Virus record (IMG/VR): IMGVR_UViG_3300042870_001427
Coordinates: 36,147 to 100,146 of that record
From: a virus
Length of the DNA stretch: 64,000 nt
Direction: 5' to 3' (one strand)
Shown here piece by piece: positions 35,400-48,700 of this stretch. The translations under genes were made by a program, and so were the position numbers. Within the stretch, counting starts at the first letter, position 1; each line of letters starts with the position of its first letter. The notes under the pieces were generated by a model that was given only the letters and a program-made list of their open reading frames with translations, made no database searches and was not told where the DNA came from.

Positions 35400-37207
35400 T
35401 GTCAAATACTAGTATAAGTCTAGTAGATGTCGATTTCGACACTATAAAACAAAATTTAAGAAGCTACCTACAGAGATCAGATTCTCCGTTTAAGGATTAC
35501 GACTTTGATGGCTCAAACATAAGCCAGATGTTAGACGTCTTGTCTTATAACACCTATCTCAATTCATACTATTTAAATATGGTTGCAAGTGAGATGTTCC
35601 TTGATTCGGCTATTATTAGAGACAGTGTTGTCTCACATGCTAAGGAATTGAACTATGTGCCTAGAAGCTATAGATCAGCCCAGGCCCAGATCTCCTTTAA
35701 CCTTACCCCCTCATCACCTAGCATTTCAGTTATAGTAGTTCCAAAAGGTACTACATTTACAGCCAAAGTTGGAAGTAATAACTACTCATTTGCAACAGTA
35801 GAGAATAAGACTTTTATTGCCAATAGCAGTAACATCATTCCTATTACCCTGGATGTATATGAAGGAAACTTCCTAACAGACTCATATGTTTATGATGCTG
35901 CAAATACCTCCCAGCGCTTTGTTCTATCTAACTATACAGTTGATACTAGATTTCTAACTATTAACTCCATTGAAAATAATGGTGCTAATGTTATTAGCTA
36001 TTCTAAGTATACCTCGTTTTTAGGGGTAGATGCTACCACCCCAGCGTTCTTTGTACAGGGTGCAGAGAACAATCAATACGAAATTATATTCGGTGACGAT
36101 GTTAAAGGTAGAACACCGAAGAGTGGATCTACTATTGTTGTTAACTACTTGGCAGGTAATGGCGAGTTACCAAATGGTGCACGTACATTCAGTATTGATG
36201 GTTCAATACAAGGTCAATCAAACGTATCTACTATTACAACAGTTGCATCAGCAGTCGGAGGTGCAGTAAATGAGTCAATTGAGAGCATTAAATTAAATGC
36301 ACCCCGCTATTATCAGAATCAAGAGCGTGCAGTCACAGCCTCTGATTATGAAACATTACTAACAACTAATTTTCCCGAGATTGCAGGTGCTGCAGCTTAC
36401 GGAGGAGAAGATAAAGATCCCCCAGTATATGGTAAAGTATACGTGGCTGTTGATCTTATTGGTGCTGATGGTGTGTCTGATTTAGATAAAAATAGATACT
36501 ACAAATTCTTAAAACAAAGATCACCAGTCTCAATTGATCCTGTTATTGAAGACCCAGATTTCTTATACGTGGAAGTTGACACCACTGTCCGCTATAATGT
36601 CAATGTGACTAATCAAAGTATATCAGATATTAAGACATTAGTAGAAACAACTATCAGTAACTACAATGCAACGTACCTAGATGGGTTCAAGAAGACTTTA
36701 CGTAGTAGTAAGTTGGTAGAGAGTATCAATAACTGCCATCCAAGTATTCTGGGTGTAGACTTAGAGGTCAAGCCCTTCAAAAAGTTTATTCCGACTCCAG
36801 GTCAGGATTACAGTGCTGCCATTGAGTTTGGTTTTGAACTTACCTCAGAGCTAGTCATCTCATTAGAAGAATCATTAAGAGCAACTATCCCTGCCATTCG
36901 AAGCACGCCAATGGTTAAAGATGGCAAATTAGTTTTTATTATGGATGACGGGGAAGGTATTATTAATCTTTACACTTCTTCATCTACCGGGGTTCAGTCT
37001 ATTATATCTGAAGTAGGGACGGTAGATTATATTTTAGGTAAAGTTATTTTATCAAGATTAAACGTTGATAGCTATACCCCGGCCTCTGGGGCCCATGTTC
37101 ATCTCTTTGCCACACCTAAAATTAAAGATATTAGTTCTACTAAGAACCAGCTCATCATAATCGAAGATGCCGACATTGTTGCAAGCGTTGAAGCGATTAA
37201 AGAATGA
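35399..37207 (+). CDS. 6: Baseplate wedge protein gp6
   Basis: A 602-residue protein. DFDGSNISQMLDVLSYNTYLNSYYLNMVASEMFLDSA and RAVTASDYETLLTTNFPEI are conserved gp6/baseplate J-like motifs, with GGEDKDPPVYGKVYVAV following. T4 gp6 is 660 residues. Forms the wedge ring. Confidence 0.9.
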   Translation: MSNTSISLVDVDFDTIKQNLRSYLQRSDSPFKDYDFDGSNISQMLDVLSYNTYLNSYYLNMVASEMFLDSAIIRDSVVSHAKELNYVPRSYRSAQAQISFNLTPSSPSISVIVVPKGTTFTAKVGSNNYSFATVENKTFIANSSNIIPITLDVYEGNFLTDSYVYDAANTSQRFVLSNYTVDTRFLTINSIENNGANVISYSKYTSFLGVDATTPAFFVQGAENNQYEIIFGDDVKGRTPKSGSTIVVNYLAGNGELPNGARTFSIDGSIQGQSNVSTITTVASAVGGAVNESIESIKLNAPRYYQNQERAVTASDYETLLTTNFPEIAGAAAYGGEDKDPPVYGKVYVAVDLIGADGVSDLDKNRYYKFLKQRSPVSIDPVIEDPDFLYVEVDTTVRYNVNVTNQSISDIKTLVETTISNYNATYLDGFKKTLRSSKLVESINNCHPSILGVDLEVKPFKKFIPTPGQDYSAAIEFGFELTSELVISLEESLRATIPAIRSTPMVKDGKLVFIMDDGEGIINLYTSSSTGVQSIISEVGTVDYILGKVILSRLNVDSYTPASGAHVHLFATPKIKDISSTKNQLIIIEDADIVASVEAIKE

Positions 37208-40200
37208 AAGAAGTCGAAAAGTTAATCACCCCGCTAATTGACTCCCAATTTCCTGGTTTTTATCAGGAAGAGGGGCCTCTTTTTGTTCTATTCTTAAAAG
37301 AATACTATAAATGGCTTAGTACCAAGACTTATGAAATTGACGGTATAAATGTGGCAGGGGCAACCTTATATCATTCAAGATCGCTACCTGAATACAGGGA
37401 CATAGATAGAACGGTTGAAGACTACATCGTATACTTCAAGGAGAAGTATCTTAAGGGTGTGAATTTTAATTCACTTTCTAATAGAAGAAACCTGATTAAA
37501 GCCGCCCATGATATCTTTAGCTCAAAAGGATCATCTCAATCACTAGACCTATTATTCAGTCTAGTATACGGCATTAAGATTGAAATTTATACACCTGGGG
37601 ATGACATCTTTAGATGCTCTGATGGTGAATGGACTATTCCAAAATATCTGGAAGTAACCCCTACTACGAAAACAGCTGGTATGGCTGGTAAACAAATTAC
37701 AGGATCAAGATCAAACGCCACCGCATTCGTAGAGTATGTTATAACTAGAAACATTAATGGTAAAAATATTGATTTGTTATTTCTAAGTAGCATAAGTGGG
37801 GGGTTTGAGGTCGGTGATATTATTACAACCGATGGTATTGTTGAGAACGCACCCAAGGTATTTGGTTCATTTAACTCTATTAATGTTACCGAGGCAGGCG
37901 AAGGATTTTCTAGAGGTGAAGAAGTAACTATTACCTCCTCTACCGGGGTTGAAGGTAAGGCTATTGTAAGTGCTGTTGAATCGCAGACTGGATTGGTTCG
38001 ATTTACATTAGTCGATGGTGGGTGGGGGTATTCTATTACTGCTAACTCAACAGTATCAGAAAAGGTACTTACCTATACCAGTCTTACTAACTCAAATAGT
38101 GAAATAACAACATTTGAAAAATTCGAAACAATCGAGCAGAATAATTATAGCCTTGCAATTAACAATGTAATAGGTAACTTTAGCCCTGGCGATACACTTA
38201 CCAATCATAGTGGGGCGGTCTCCATTATTGCAAGCCGCACCCAGAATACAGATTCAAATACTGCTACATTAATTATTAACCCTATCTCTGGTAGCACATT
38301 TGCTAACACTATAGTGTATAATACTAATAGTGCTTTTATTGCAACTAATACTGCAGTTGCCTTTACGGTTAGTACCCAGTTACGTCAGCGTACCGGTAGC
38401 ACCAATACCTCTTTTGGCATCGTTACAAGCACATCTAACGTAGTTCTTCTAACAGTAAATACATCAACTATTGCATCAAATGGTCTGCATGTAGGAACAT
38501 ATCTCTTACAAACCTCATCACTAGCAAGTGGTAGGGTGTTGGCAATTCCAAGAGAGTCCAATCACAACTACGCCAATGTCAATGTTATTGTGGTTGGTAA
38601 TACTGCAGGCAATTTTACTAATACCGGTGTATTTAATACATACTCCGACTCTGACTACACCACCTATATTGCAAACGGTACCCCTACAGCTGCTACCAAT
38701 GGGTATTTTTATTCTCTTGAATCTGTAAGCGGTAGTGCTCGTTGGTCTTCTAGTAACACTGTTTTAAGTTCTGACGTTCCTACAGTTAACACAACCATAT
38801 TCTTAGCTGCAGATCTTGGCGGTAAATACTCATCAAATACTAATTATAAATCCCTTGGACTTTTAATTGGATCTAACTCTACTGCAGTTGGTATAACTAA
38901 TACTACTAATACCTTTTACGCAACCACCTCCTCTAAGACACTCATAACCGGACTCACCTCTAATTCAGTAGCCAATTTAGTGTTGGTATCATCAGGCACT
39001 GGTGCTGACTTCTCCATTGGTAGTATCTCTGATTCAGAGGTAGTATTATTATCTCCTGACCTACTCAGCTCCAACAATGATGGACCTGGTAGCAATAGTG
39101 TTCCTTTTAGCACCATGCTCATATCTGGTGCTAACTCCGGTTATGGTAACCTCACCTCTGTTGGTATTATATCAGGCGGCTCTGGTTACAGTAATACCGA
39201 CAAAATAGTATTCAGTGGAGGTAATACAGGTGCTGGATCATTCACTGCTGGTAATGCATCTTTAATTACAGATGCTTCTGGGGCTATTGTAATAGTTAAT
39301 CTGTCTGCCAACGTAGGTAATCTTATTGTATCCACCCCATCAGCATCTATTTTAGATTCCGGGGGTGGTACAAGTGCGGGTTCAGGTGCCGATATATTAC
39401 CTGCATCACCTTATGGATTTATTAAAGCACCTCTAGGTGATGCTGATACACCTATTTTAGATTTGCTTAGATTTGAATCTAAGACCATTGGTACTATATC
39501 CAGCTTAACTGGTATTAACCCTGGTGAAAACTATAACATTGCACCGTTTGTATTCTTAGAAGAGGCAGGAGTTGCTGCTTACGGTAAGAGAGATATTATC
39601 TTAGAAATTAATACTCTATCTAAGAACATAGGATTTACCACAGGTGAGACTATTGAACAAACTATCAATTCACCTTCTATTTCAATTACCTCTAATACCT
39701 ATTCTGGTAATACATCTAACACCTACGATGTGGGTGAATATATAACTACCAATAACGGCATAACGGTTACAGGTACTGGGTTTGTTTACTCAACTACAAA
39801 AGACGCCTTAACCAATACCTACACAACCGTTCTTACCAGTAACACAGGTGTCTTTACAAATACCATAACCACATCTAAGTTAACAGTATCTACTAATACA
39901 GGATTTACTGTAGGTGCAACTGCAACCCAAGGTGTAGTAAATGGTGAGATACTTGCGTCTAATTCAACTACATTAATCATTAAGAGCGTTAGTGGGTCGT
40001 TTGTTGTTAGTGGCGCAAAAGTAACATCTACTGGTACTGCCAATGCAACCGTTACCGCAGTAGACAATGCATATAAAGTATTTCAACTAAACGGTGCAAC
40101 TACAAGAAGCGTTACTAACATCTTGAGCACGGCGGCAGATACCTCGGCTGCAGTTGCAAAAGGAAAGATTAAATCTGGCTCCAATACCTCTGTACTCAAG

Positions 40201-40728
40201 GTAAAGCGTACAAGTTTATTTACTGATTTTACTCCTGGAGGAACTATAGTAGGTAAGACATCAGGTGAGACTGCCTTGGTTACTGTCGATTTAATAGATT
40301 CAAGTACTGCTGTAGTAGGCAGAAATGCTAACGTCACCGCAAACGTTGTAGCATCTTCAGGATCAGTTTCCACGTTATCAATTACAGATTCTGGGGTTTA
40401 TTATCTCCAAGATCAAACAGCTATATTCTCATCTTTTGATGGTGAGAGAATTGGTAGAGGTAAAATTAATATTGGGGGTACTGGTACAGGTTCGGGTTAT
40501 TACAGTGCTGCAAGAGGTCTACTAGACGACGCTGACTATATACATGACGGTGAGTATTATCAAGAATTCTCATATGAAGTTCAAAGTTCTAAACCTTTAA
40601 GTGTATATTCAGACCTCTTAAAGCAAGTTCTACACGTTGCCGGGACCAAACTATTTGGTAAAGTAGTCACCTCATCTACTGCTAATGTTGAACTTAATGT
40701 AGCCCAAAGTACAGTCACAATTACATAA
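37204..40728 (+). CDS. 7: Baseplate wedge initiator, gp7-like
   Basis: A 1174-residue protein. The N-terminus (LITPLIDSQFPGFYQEEGPLFVLFLKEYYKWL, then SLPEYRDIDRTVEDYIVYFKEKYLKG) matches cyanophage gp7 homologues. The long middle is rich in Thr/Ser/Asn/Gly beta repeats with GGSGY units, probably exposed. Overlaps gp6 by four bases; placed between gp6 and gp8 as in T4 (T4 gp7 1032 residues). Confidence 0.82.
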   Translation: MKEVEKLITPLIDSQFPGFYQEEGPLFVLFLKEYYKWLSTKTYEIDGINVAGATLYHSRSLPEYRDIDRTVEDYIVYFKEKYLKGVNFNSLSNRRNLIKAAHDIFSSKGSSQSLDLLFSLVYGIKIEIYTPGDDIFRCSDGEWTIPKYLEVTPTTKTAGMAGKQITGSRSNATAFVEYVITRNINGKNIDLLFLSSISGGFEVGDIITTDGIVENAPKVFGSFNSINVTEAGEGFSRGEEVTITSSTGVEGKAIVSAVESQTGLVRFTLVDGGWGYSITANSTVSEKVLTYTSLTNSNSEITTFEKFETIEQNNYSLAINNVIGNFSPGDTLTNHSGAVSIIASRTQNTDSNTATLIINPISGSTFANTIVYNTNSAFIATNTAVAFTVSTQLRQRTGSTNTSFGIVTSTSNVVLLTVNTSTIASNGLHVGTYLLQTSSLASGRVLAIPRESNHNYANVNVIVVGNTAGNFTNTGVFNTYSDSDYTTYIANGTPTAATNGYFYSLESVSGSARWSSSNTVLSSDVPTVNTTIFLAADLGGKYSSNTNYKSLGLLIGSNSTAVGITNTTNTFYATTSSKTLITGLTSNSVANLVLVSSGTGADFSIGSISDSEVVLLSPDLLSSNNDGPGSNSVPFSTMLISGANSGYGNLTSVGIISGGSGYSNTDKIVFSGGNTGAGSFTAGNASLITDASGAIVIVNLSANVGNLIVSTPSASILDSGGGTSAGSGADILPASPYGFIKAPLGDADTPILDLLRFESKTIGTISSLTGINPGENYNIAPFVFLEEAGVAAYGKRDIILEINTLSKNIGFTTGETIEQTINSPSISITSNTYSGNTSNTYDVGEYITTNNGITVTGTGFVYSTTKDALTNTYTTVLTSNTGVFTNTITTSKLTVSTNTGFTVGATATQGVVNGEILASNSTTLIIKSVSGSFVVSGAKVTSTGTANATVTAVDNAYKVFQLNGATTRSVTNILSTAADTSAAVAKGKIKSGSNTSVLKVKRTSLFTDFTPGGTIVGKTSGETALVTVDLIDSSTAVVGRNANVTANVVASSGSVSTLSITDSGVYYLQDQTAIFSSFDGERIGRGKINIGGTGTGSGYYSAARGLLDDADYIHDGEYYQEFSYEVQSSKPLSVYSDLLKQVLHVAGTKLFGKVVTSSTANVELNVAQSTVTIT

Positions 40729-40739
40729 TAAATAAAGAC

Positions 40740-42752
40740 ATGTCAAAAATAGTTTCCAAATCATTCAGCAAGCATGTAGCCGAGCAGGTTATTGAGTCTT
40801 TAAACGAGCCTGCAAATAACATCTATTATGTTGCTGTTAGTAAGCACACCCCTTATGCAGGCGGTGACGATAACGTGCCTGATCCTAATGAGACGAATCA
40901 AGAGCTACAAGTAAGACCGTATCAAGAGATTATATTTGGTAAGAAAATATTACCAACAGACGTTAATTTGGTAGTTCCAAGACATAACTGGACCACCAAT
41001 ACTGCATATGCAATGTATGATAATAATGATCCAGATCTTTACAGTAAGGCGTTTTATGCCGCTGTAGATGCTGGGTCTTTTTACTATGTTTATAAAGTAT
41101 TAGACAATAATGGAGGGGCAGTATCTACTGTTCAACCTAGCAGCACAGTTGAATCTGCATGTAACTTTATTACAACCGGTGACGGATATAAATGGAAACT
41201 CATTTATAAAATGCCTGAGGCAACGTTTGAAAAGTTTGCAACCAGCGACTACATGCCTGTTATTACAAGCGCTAACGTTGCAGGGAATTCAGTATCAGGA
41301 GCCATTGACGTTGTAAAGGTCTCTAATGCAGGAGCAGGGTACGTGTCCGTCCTGACTGGTAGCTTTACGGTGGATGATTTAAGAGATGCTATTCCTACCG
41401 GAGGTAATGAATTTAGTTATAGACTTAATTCTAATGCAGCATCTAACTCTGATTTCTATACAGGTAGTTCAATTTACATCTCTGCTGGTACCGGTAGTGG
41501 ACAATTAAAGTCGATTGTTTCATACGAAGCCGCAACCAGGGTAGTTACAGTTAATAACGCATTCTCTACCCCACCTAGTACAGATTCACAATATCTAGTA
41601 ACTCCTAATATTGTGTTTGTAGGTGATGGACAAGCCGCCGCCGGCTATGCAGTTATTGCATCAAACAGTACTGTTAATAATTTTGTATCAAAAGTTGTTA
41701 TGGTTAACAGAGGCTCTAACTACACCTATGCAGAGGCAACGGTTAGAGGTAATACCGGTGGGGTGGCAGTAGGTACTTCTGTATCACCTGTTATACCTCC
41801 TGTTGGCGGACATGGTAAGAATGCACCTCAAGAGCTAGGATCAGATGCACTAACTATAAGCGTTCAATTGTCTAATAATGAGGGGGGATATATTTCGACC
41901 TCTAATGATTACAGACAGATTATGATCCTCAAGGATCCGTATTTTGATAATGTAACACTAACACTGGGTAGTGAGGTTGGTACCTTTAGTGCTGGTGAAA
42001 CTATCAGTCAAGTCAGTTTTGCAAAACTTATAGGTACAGTAACTACTAATACCAGTACCGGTACGTTGGTAGGCCTGGGTACAGATTTTAACAATGCATT
42101 ACTAGCTGGTGATACTGTTTTAGTTTTTGATACTGCCGCCCAGCTTCAATCCATTAGAACTGTAGATACAGTCACTAACAGCACCTACTTACAACTTACA
42201 TCTAACAATTCATTTAACGCATCCTATGCTACGCTTGCCAAAGCATCTGTTATTGCTACGGGTATTAAAGAAGGTAATGTTTCACCGTATGCTACATTAA
42301 CTAATGCAACGCCGAAGTTCGTAGTTGGTAGACCGGTCATCGGTAGTACTTCTGGAGCATTTGCAAACATTACCGCTATTAACGTTAATGAGAAGAATTA
42401 CAATAGCTGGAACACGTTTGACAATAGAACCAGAATTTCTTATACTGCTAATACCCTTGCGTTCGCAAATGACTCAGTAGTTTATCAAACTGAAGTTTCT
42501 TTATCTAATGCATACTTCCATTCAGCTAACTCAACCTACTTATTTTTAACTTCAGAAAAAGGACCCATTAATGCCGATCCTAATGAAGAACTTTTACAAA
42601 TTAGTGGCAGCGCAACATATACTTTAGGTTCAGTTAAATATACACCAGACATAGTAAAGAACTCTGGCGACGTGATATACATAGAAAACAGTGAACCAAT
42701 TTCAAGATCAAACTCACAATCTGAAGCATTCAGAATAGTGCTCCAATTCTAA
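40740..42752 (+). CDS. 8: Baseplate wedge protein gp8-like
   Basis: A 670-residue protein. SFSKHVAEQVIESLNEPANNIYYVAVSKHTPY and DGYKWKLIYKMPEATFEKFATSDYMPV are typical gp8 segments; T4 gp8 is only 334 residues, and the extra length comes from Ser/Thr/Asn-rich beta regions. AATAAATA just upstream may be a weak late promoter. Confidence 0.82.
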   Translation: MSKIVSKSFSKHVAEQVIESLNEPANNIYYVAVSKHTPYAGGDDNVPDPNETNQELQVRPYQEIIFGKKILPTDVNLVVPRHNWTTNTAYAMYDNNDPDLYSKAFYAAVDAGSFYYVYKVLDNNGGAVSTVQPSSTVESACNFITTGDGYKWKLIYKMPEATFEKFATSDYMPVITSANVAGNSVSGAIDVVKVSNAGAGYVSVLTGSFTVDDLRDAIPTGGNEFSYRLNSNAASNSDFYTGSSIYISAGTGSGQLKSIVSYEAATRVVTVNNAFSTPPSTDSQYLVTPNIVFVGDGQAAAGYAVIASNSTVNNFVSKVVMVNRGSNYTYAEATVRGNTGGVAVGTSVSPVIPPVGGHGKNAPQELGSDALTISVQLSNNEGGYISTSNDYRQIMILKDPYFDNVTLTLGSEVGTFSAGETISQVSFAKLIGTVTTNTSTGTLVGLGTDFNNALLAGDTVLVFDTAAQLQSIRTVDTVTNSTYLQLTSNNSFNASYATLAKASVIATGIKEGNVSPYATLTNATPKFVVGRPVIGSTSGAFANITAINVNEKNYNSWNTFDNRTRISYTANTLAFANDSVVYQTEVSLSNAYFHSANSTYLFLTSEKGPINADPNEELLQISGSATYTLGSVKYTPDIVKNSGDVIYIENSEPISRSNSQSEAFRIVLQF

Positions 42753-42761
42753 GAGGACCAT

Positions 42762-45700
42762 ATGGCAATCGAGACAAATTTAAATGTAACACCTTACTTT
42801 GATGATTACGATGAAGAAAAGAATTATCATCGTATTCTCTTTAGACCGGGTGTTGCGCTTCAGGCACGTGAGTTAACCCAACTACAGACCATCCTTCAGA
42901 CTCAATTTGAAAGATTTGGTGATAATGTATACGTAAAAGGTACTATTATCGATGGTTGTAATATCTTTCCTGACTATGGGTACAATTACATTAAGATTAA
43001 CGACCTTCAAGAAGACGGTCAGCCTGTATCTTTAGGGTCTTATAGAGATCAACTTCTCATTCAAGAGGGGTATAATCTTCAGGCATTAACTATCGATAGT
43101 GTTGAGGGACTGCAGTCTCAAAATCCCGATCTTAACACTCTCTATATTAAGTACATTAATACAGGAAGTGCAGGACAAAAAGTATTCTCTAACAATGACG
43201 TTATTAAAGTATTTAATGTTAATCGTACAGTAGAAGAGATTAACATTATTGCCGGTGGTAGCCTGTATACAAACAGTGATGTGGTAGTTATTTCTGGCAC
43301 TACTGGAAGCGGTGCACTTGCAACTATTACTACTAACGGAGATGGTAAGATTGTTGATGTATCTATGGTAGCAAAAGGTACTGGATATACAACAGTACCT
43401 TCTATTAGTATTACTACTGCTGCTGGTGTAGGTGCAACACTTTCTGCGGTAAATTATATTGCCCAAATCCGAGTTGCAGATTCAACATATGCCGCGCCTG
43501 TAGGAAGAGGTGCAGCGGTTAAGACGGATAGAGGTATCATTTACCAAAAAGGTAATTTTGTACGTGTATCGCCACAGACAGCTATATTAGAGAAATATTC
43601 ACCAGTAGCAAATAATAAATCAGTTGGATTTGTTACAACAGAAGCAATTGTTAATAGTAACGTGGATTCATCCTTACTAGATTTAGCAACTGGCGCACCT
43701 AATTTTGCCGCTCCTGGTGCCAATCGATTACAACTTACCCCTACCTTATTAGTAGTCAATACTGAGGTAGGAGCAGCAAATAATGATTTTCTTCCGCTAC
43801 TAGAATTCCAAGACGGTAATATTGTTAGAAATAGAGACGCAACTCAATTTAATTCTATTAACAAAGAGCTAGCCCGTAGAACTTTTGAAGAAAGCGGTAA
43901 CTATGTTCTAGATACGTTTAGATTAGATACCAGTGCCGTAGGCGGCAACACAACTCACTTTAACCTTATCATTAGCCCAGGTACTGCGTATGTTAAGGGG
44001 GAGCGTATAAGTTTACTTAATAACACACGTACTCCTGTTCGTAAGGGTACCGACTCATCTAACGCTGTAAACCAAACTATTAATACACAGTATGGTAGTT
44101 ATGTAGTAGTTAAAGAGCTATCCGGTCTTTTTGAAATTAAAAACGGGACACAAGTCAACCTTCGTGATACCGCAGGTACCGATATTAGTGACAATTACGG
44201 AGGCACTCCTACCACTCCAGGCTCAGTCATCGGCACATCATATGTTAGATCAGTTGAGTACAATAGTGGTACACCAGGTACACCAGATTGTACATATAAG
44301 TTATACCTGTTTAACGTAGTTATGGCATCTGGTAAAAACTTTAAAGATGTAAGAAGCGTCACTGTTAATACGACTGCTATTGCTGACGTAGTATTAACCA
44401 ACGGATTGGCTGAGCTACAAGATCTACAAAACGACTCGCTTGTATTTAATACAGGTACCTTTGCAGTAAAAGAGTTAACCTCAGAGGAATTTATCTTTAG
44501 AACCTCTACTACTGCAACCCTTACAACTTCTGGTAATGTATCTGTATCATTCTCTGGCGCCAATATCCTTCCATATGGTATTGGTAACTTAAGTGATACT
44601 GATAAGCAGCAATTTATTATAGTTCCTCAGGCATCGTTTAGATATTCAGCAAATGTCGCCGGTACTGTATCAGCTAATACTCCTCAGACCAACGTCGTAG
44701 GTACGGGTACGCTATTTACTACTGCATTAAGAGTAGGGGATTATATCTCTATTGGTGATAGTGCACCCCAGCGTATTGCATACATTTACAACGATCAGCT
44801 ACTAGGTCTCGCCAATACATTTAGCGGGCTAAGTGGAGTAACTGCCAACGCTGTTGCCAACGCTGCATACGTTGCATTCCCAGCATATACCCCCGTAAAC
44901 ATGAACCGCACAGGGGCACCTGCGCGTACAATCTTTGCAGACTCTAATACCGGTCTTACAGTTAGTGTAGGGGCAGCTACCAACGTAGCAACTACATTTA
45001 CAATGTATCATAATCTTAAGAATTATGAGCCAGCGGTAAGAGTTAAAACTGTTAATAACCCAGTCTATGTTAAGCTTTCAACTGATAAACTAGCAGGTAC
45101 AACTACCGGGCCTTGGTGTTTGGGTGTACCTGATGTATATGCACTAGATGCAGTTTACGTTGGTGCAAGTAACTCTTATTCAGAATCAACTACTAATTAC
45201 GTTGATGAATTCATTATTCAGAGTGGCCAAAAAGATAATTACTACGGGCTATCTTATCTTGCTAAAAAACCAGGATCTACTTTAAGCTTAACTGCCACCA
45301 GTTGTCTGGTAGTAAAGGTTAAATCCTTTACACACGGTTCAGGTAAGTACATGTCTACTGAATCATATCCTATTGATGACACTACAACTACCTTGCCTTC
45401 TAATAAGATTAGAACAGAGACAATTCCAATTTATATTTCGCCAACGTCCGGTGAGGCTATCTCATTAAGAGATGCTGTAGATTTTAGACCTATAGTTGCT
45501 AATACAGCCTCTACATCAGCATCAACATTGGCCGCTGCCTCTATTGATCCGCCAGCAACAGAGACATTTATAGCTGGTGAAAAGTTCTTCCCATGCCCTT
45601 CTAGAAGTTTTGAGACTACTATAGAGTCATACATGTCTCGTGTAGATAGAGTAGTTATTACTACTACTGGTAGGGTAAGAACTATAGAAGGTATCCCATC

Positions 45701-48700
45701 AAATACTCCTCTACCTCCACCACCTGAAGTAGATACAATGAGTATCGGTACTGTAGCTATCGCACCTTTCCCAAGTCTTACCTCTAAGGCTGCTTCAGTA
45801 GCAAAACGACCTGATCTTAAGAACACAATCACTCTTTCTCAAACTCGTAGATATACGATGAATGATATTAACGCGCTTGAGGAAAGAATTCAGAGATTAG
45901 AATACTATACCTTACTTAATACTATTGAGGCTGATACAAAGAATTTAACCTTGCCAAGTGAGGCTAATACCTCTTTTGAGCGCTTTAAAAATGGTTTCTT
46001 TGTAGATGCATTTAGTGACTATCAAATTTCAAACATTAATGATGGTGAGTATAAGGCACTAATTAATACTAATGAATCAAAACTAACCCCTCAACAAGAA
46101 CTTATATCTGTAGATCTTAAGTATTCTAATGCCGGAACTAATACCACCAAGCTTGGAGATTTAGTAACGTTACCTTATACTACCACCACATTGGTCAGTC
46201 AGCCACATGCAAATAAAGAGAGAACATTAGTAACTGGCTATTGGAATTTTGCCGGTAAGATGATTGTTATTCCTAGAGTAGATAACTTCTTTGATACAGA
46301 TGTCGTAAGTACATCGGTCATTGATATTAATATCGCAGATCCTATTAATGCACTAACTAATTCTGTTAATGATGCGTTAGGTAAATTAAACTTAACCCCT
46401 AACAATATTAAAGTTAGCTCAGGTGGTATTCAAGAGGGTGCAACTACAGTAAATACTACTGACTACGGCGGATGGGGTACAAGACAAACCAATAGAAACT
46501 TCTCTGAAACTCTAACTACCACTAAAACTGATACATTTCAAAAGATTAAACCTGCACCCACCGTTTCATCCACCCAGAATGTAGGTAACTTCTTAAAGAG
46601 CGTACAAGTTAATCCTTACATTAGAGAGCAGAGAATTGCATTACATGTATCCGGATTAAGACCTGGTGCCCAGCACTACGTGTTTTTTGATGGAGTAGAT
46701 ATTACATCATTCTGTTCTCCTGCTACCATAACTGACCCCAATAACGCTACTCTGAATAGCTTCTTACCTATTTACAACAAAGGTACAAGCCCTCCGCTTG
46801 AAGCTAACGCCAGCGGAGTACTAGCCCTAGTAGTTTATTTACCAGGTGATACCTTTACTACAGGTGAAAAAGAATTCCTGGTCATGGATGTAAGCACCCT
46901 TGCATCTGAATCAGGAGCAACATCTAAGAGTACCGGTAAGTTTTCATCATTCTCTATTAGCGGTACATCTGGTGCAATTACAACCAGTACAAAATCTTTT
47001 GATTTAGCCCAGAAAGATACATTCGGTGTGTCCACCTATCAAGACACCCAGGTAATAAATCAGACCACTAATAAGTGGGCGGTATCTACTGTAGAGGGTT
47101 GGGGCTATATGCCTCCTGGTACCGATCCTTTAGCCCAGACATTTTATGTTCACCCACAGGATTCATCTGAGTTCATGCACTTGTCTGCTATTGAAATATT
47201 CTTTAAACAGAAAGATACAACAAAAGGAGTTACCTTAGACATTAGAGAAGTTAGTGATGAGGGCGCAGTAAGACCTTTCATTGTACCATTTGGTACAGTA
47301 TATAAATCATCTGCTAACGTCAGTGTGAGTAATAATGCAAGCGTGGGTACTATGTTTAACTTCCCGTCTCCTGTACAGGTAAAGACTGGTAGAGAGTATG
47401 CTATCGTACTAACCCCAGATGCAGCGTCACCTGACTATAGAGTTTGGACTGCTATTCCAGGTATACCGGACGTATTAGATACTACCAAGACACCTAATAA
47501 GTCTTGGGGTGAAGGTACTCTGTTTTACTCTACCAGTAATAGATCATTTACTGCTGTACAAGACGAAGATATTAAATTTAAGGTATATAGAGCTGAGTTT
47601 ACCTCAACTACTGGAACCCTTCAAATGACCAATGATGATACGGAGTATTTGACTATTGCCAATAATTCCGGGTCGTTTACGGGCGGTGAAGAGGTAGCCC
47701 AACTTGCAAATTCATATCTAAATAGCACCATTACTACTAATACATCAAGCTCTACCATTACAACTGGTAGTAGCCTATCATCGGTATTAGCTGCCAACGA
47801 TACGGTATTAATTGTTTATGGTACTGCTAATAATGTAGGAACTGGCACTGTAACTTCTTCTACCATTACTATTACTAACGCCACCGCTACTAGTACCGGG
47901 TTTACCACAAAGTATGCCAATGGGGACTTTATTAGAATTGGTAATGAGGTAAGACAGGTCATTAGTGTTACAAGTAATGACTCTCTAACTATAGATGCCC
48001 CACTTAATACCGCAGCATCAGGAGCTGCACATTACAGTGTTGATGAACAGTATGATGTGCTAAGAGTTCAATCTGCTAATTCAACTGCTATTGTAGTAAA
48101 TAGACCACCAGCATATACTGTTAGTTCAAGTCTTGCTGCAAGCATTCAAAGAGTTGTTAGCGGAAGAGTAGGTTATTATAACTCTACCAAAGGTAAATTG
48201 TACCTAAAAGACTCTAATGCATCCAACAGTCTGTTTAAAGTGTTTACCTCTAACAGCACATACAATGCATTATTGGTAGGAGATAATTCTAATGCATCGG
48301 CTAAAGTATCATCAGTTGATAATATTGATGTAGCATCCTTTAATCCGTTCATCACCAATATAGTTACCCAAGGCACATCTATTACTCCTTCGTTAACTGT
48401 TTCTAAGTCATCGAATAGTTCTGCTACTGCGACTCTGTCTTATCTACTAAATGGTAAGACAGACGTAGGGTTAAATGATACAGCAGTGGTTAAGAGTAAG
48501 TCAAATGAGATTGACGGTGCAGTTCTAACTAAATCTCTTAATACTACTCTGACTCTTGAGACATCATATACTACTACATCACCTATCGTAGATGTTTCAC
48601 CTGCATCATTAGTATTCAGTAAATATTTAATTAACAATAGCGTTACTGATGAAAATACAAGATACGGAAATGCAAGCTGCAAATACGTTTCTAAGAGACT

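Noticed and set aside
45431-45832. Long minus-strand frames antisense to the baseplate and fibre genes
   Set aside because: They arise from Thr/Ser/Val-rich repeats on the plus strand, lack ribosome binding sites and have monotonous hydrophobic composition.
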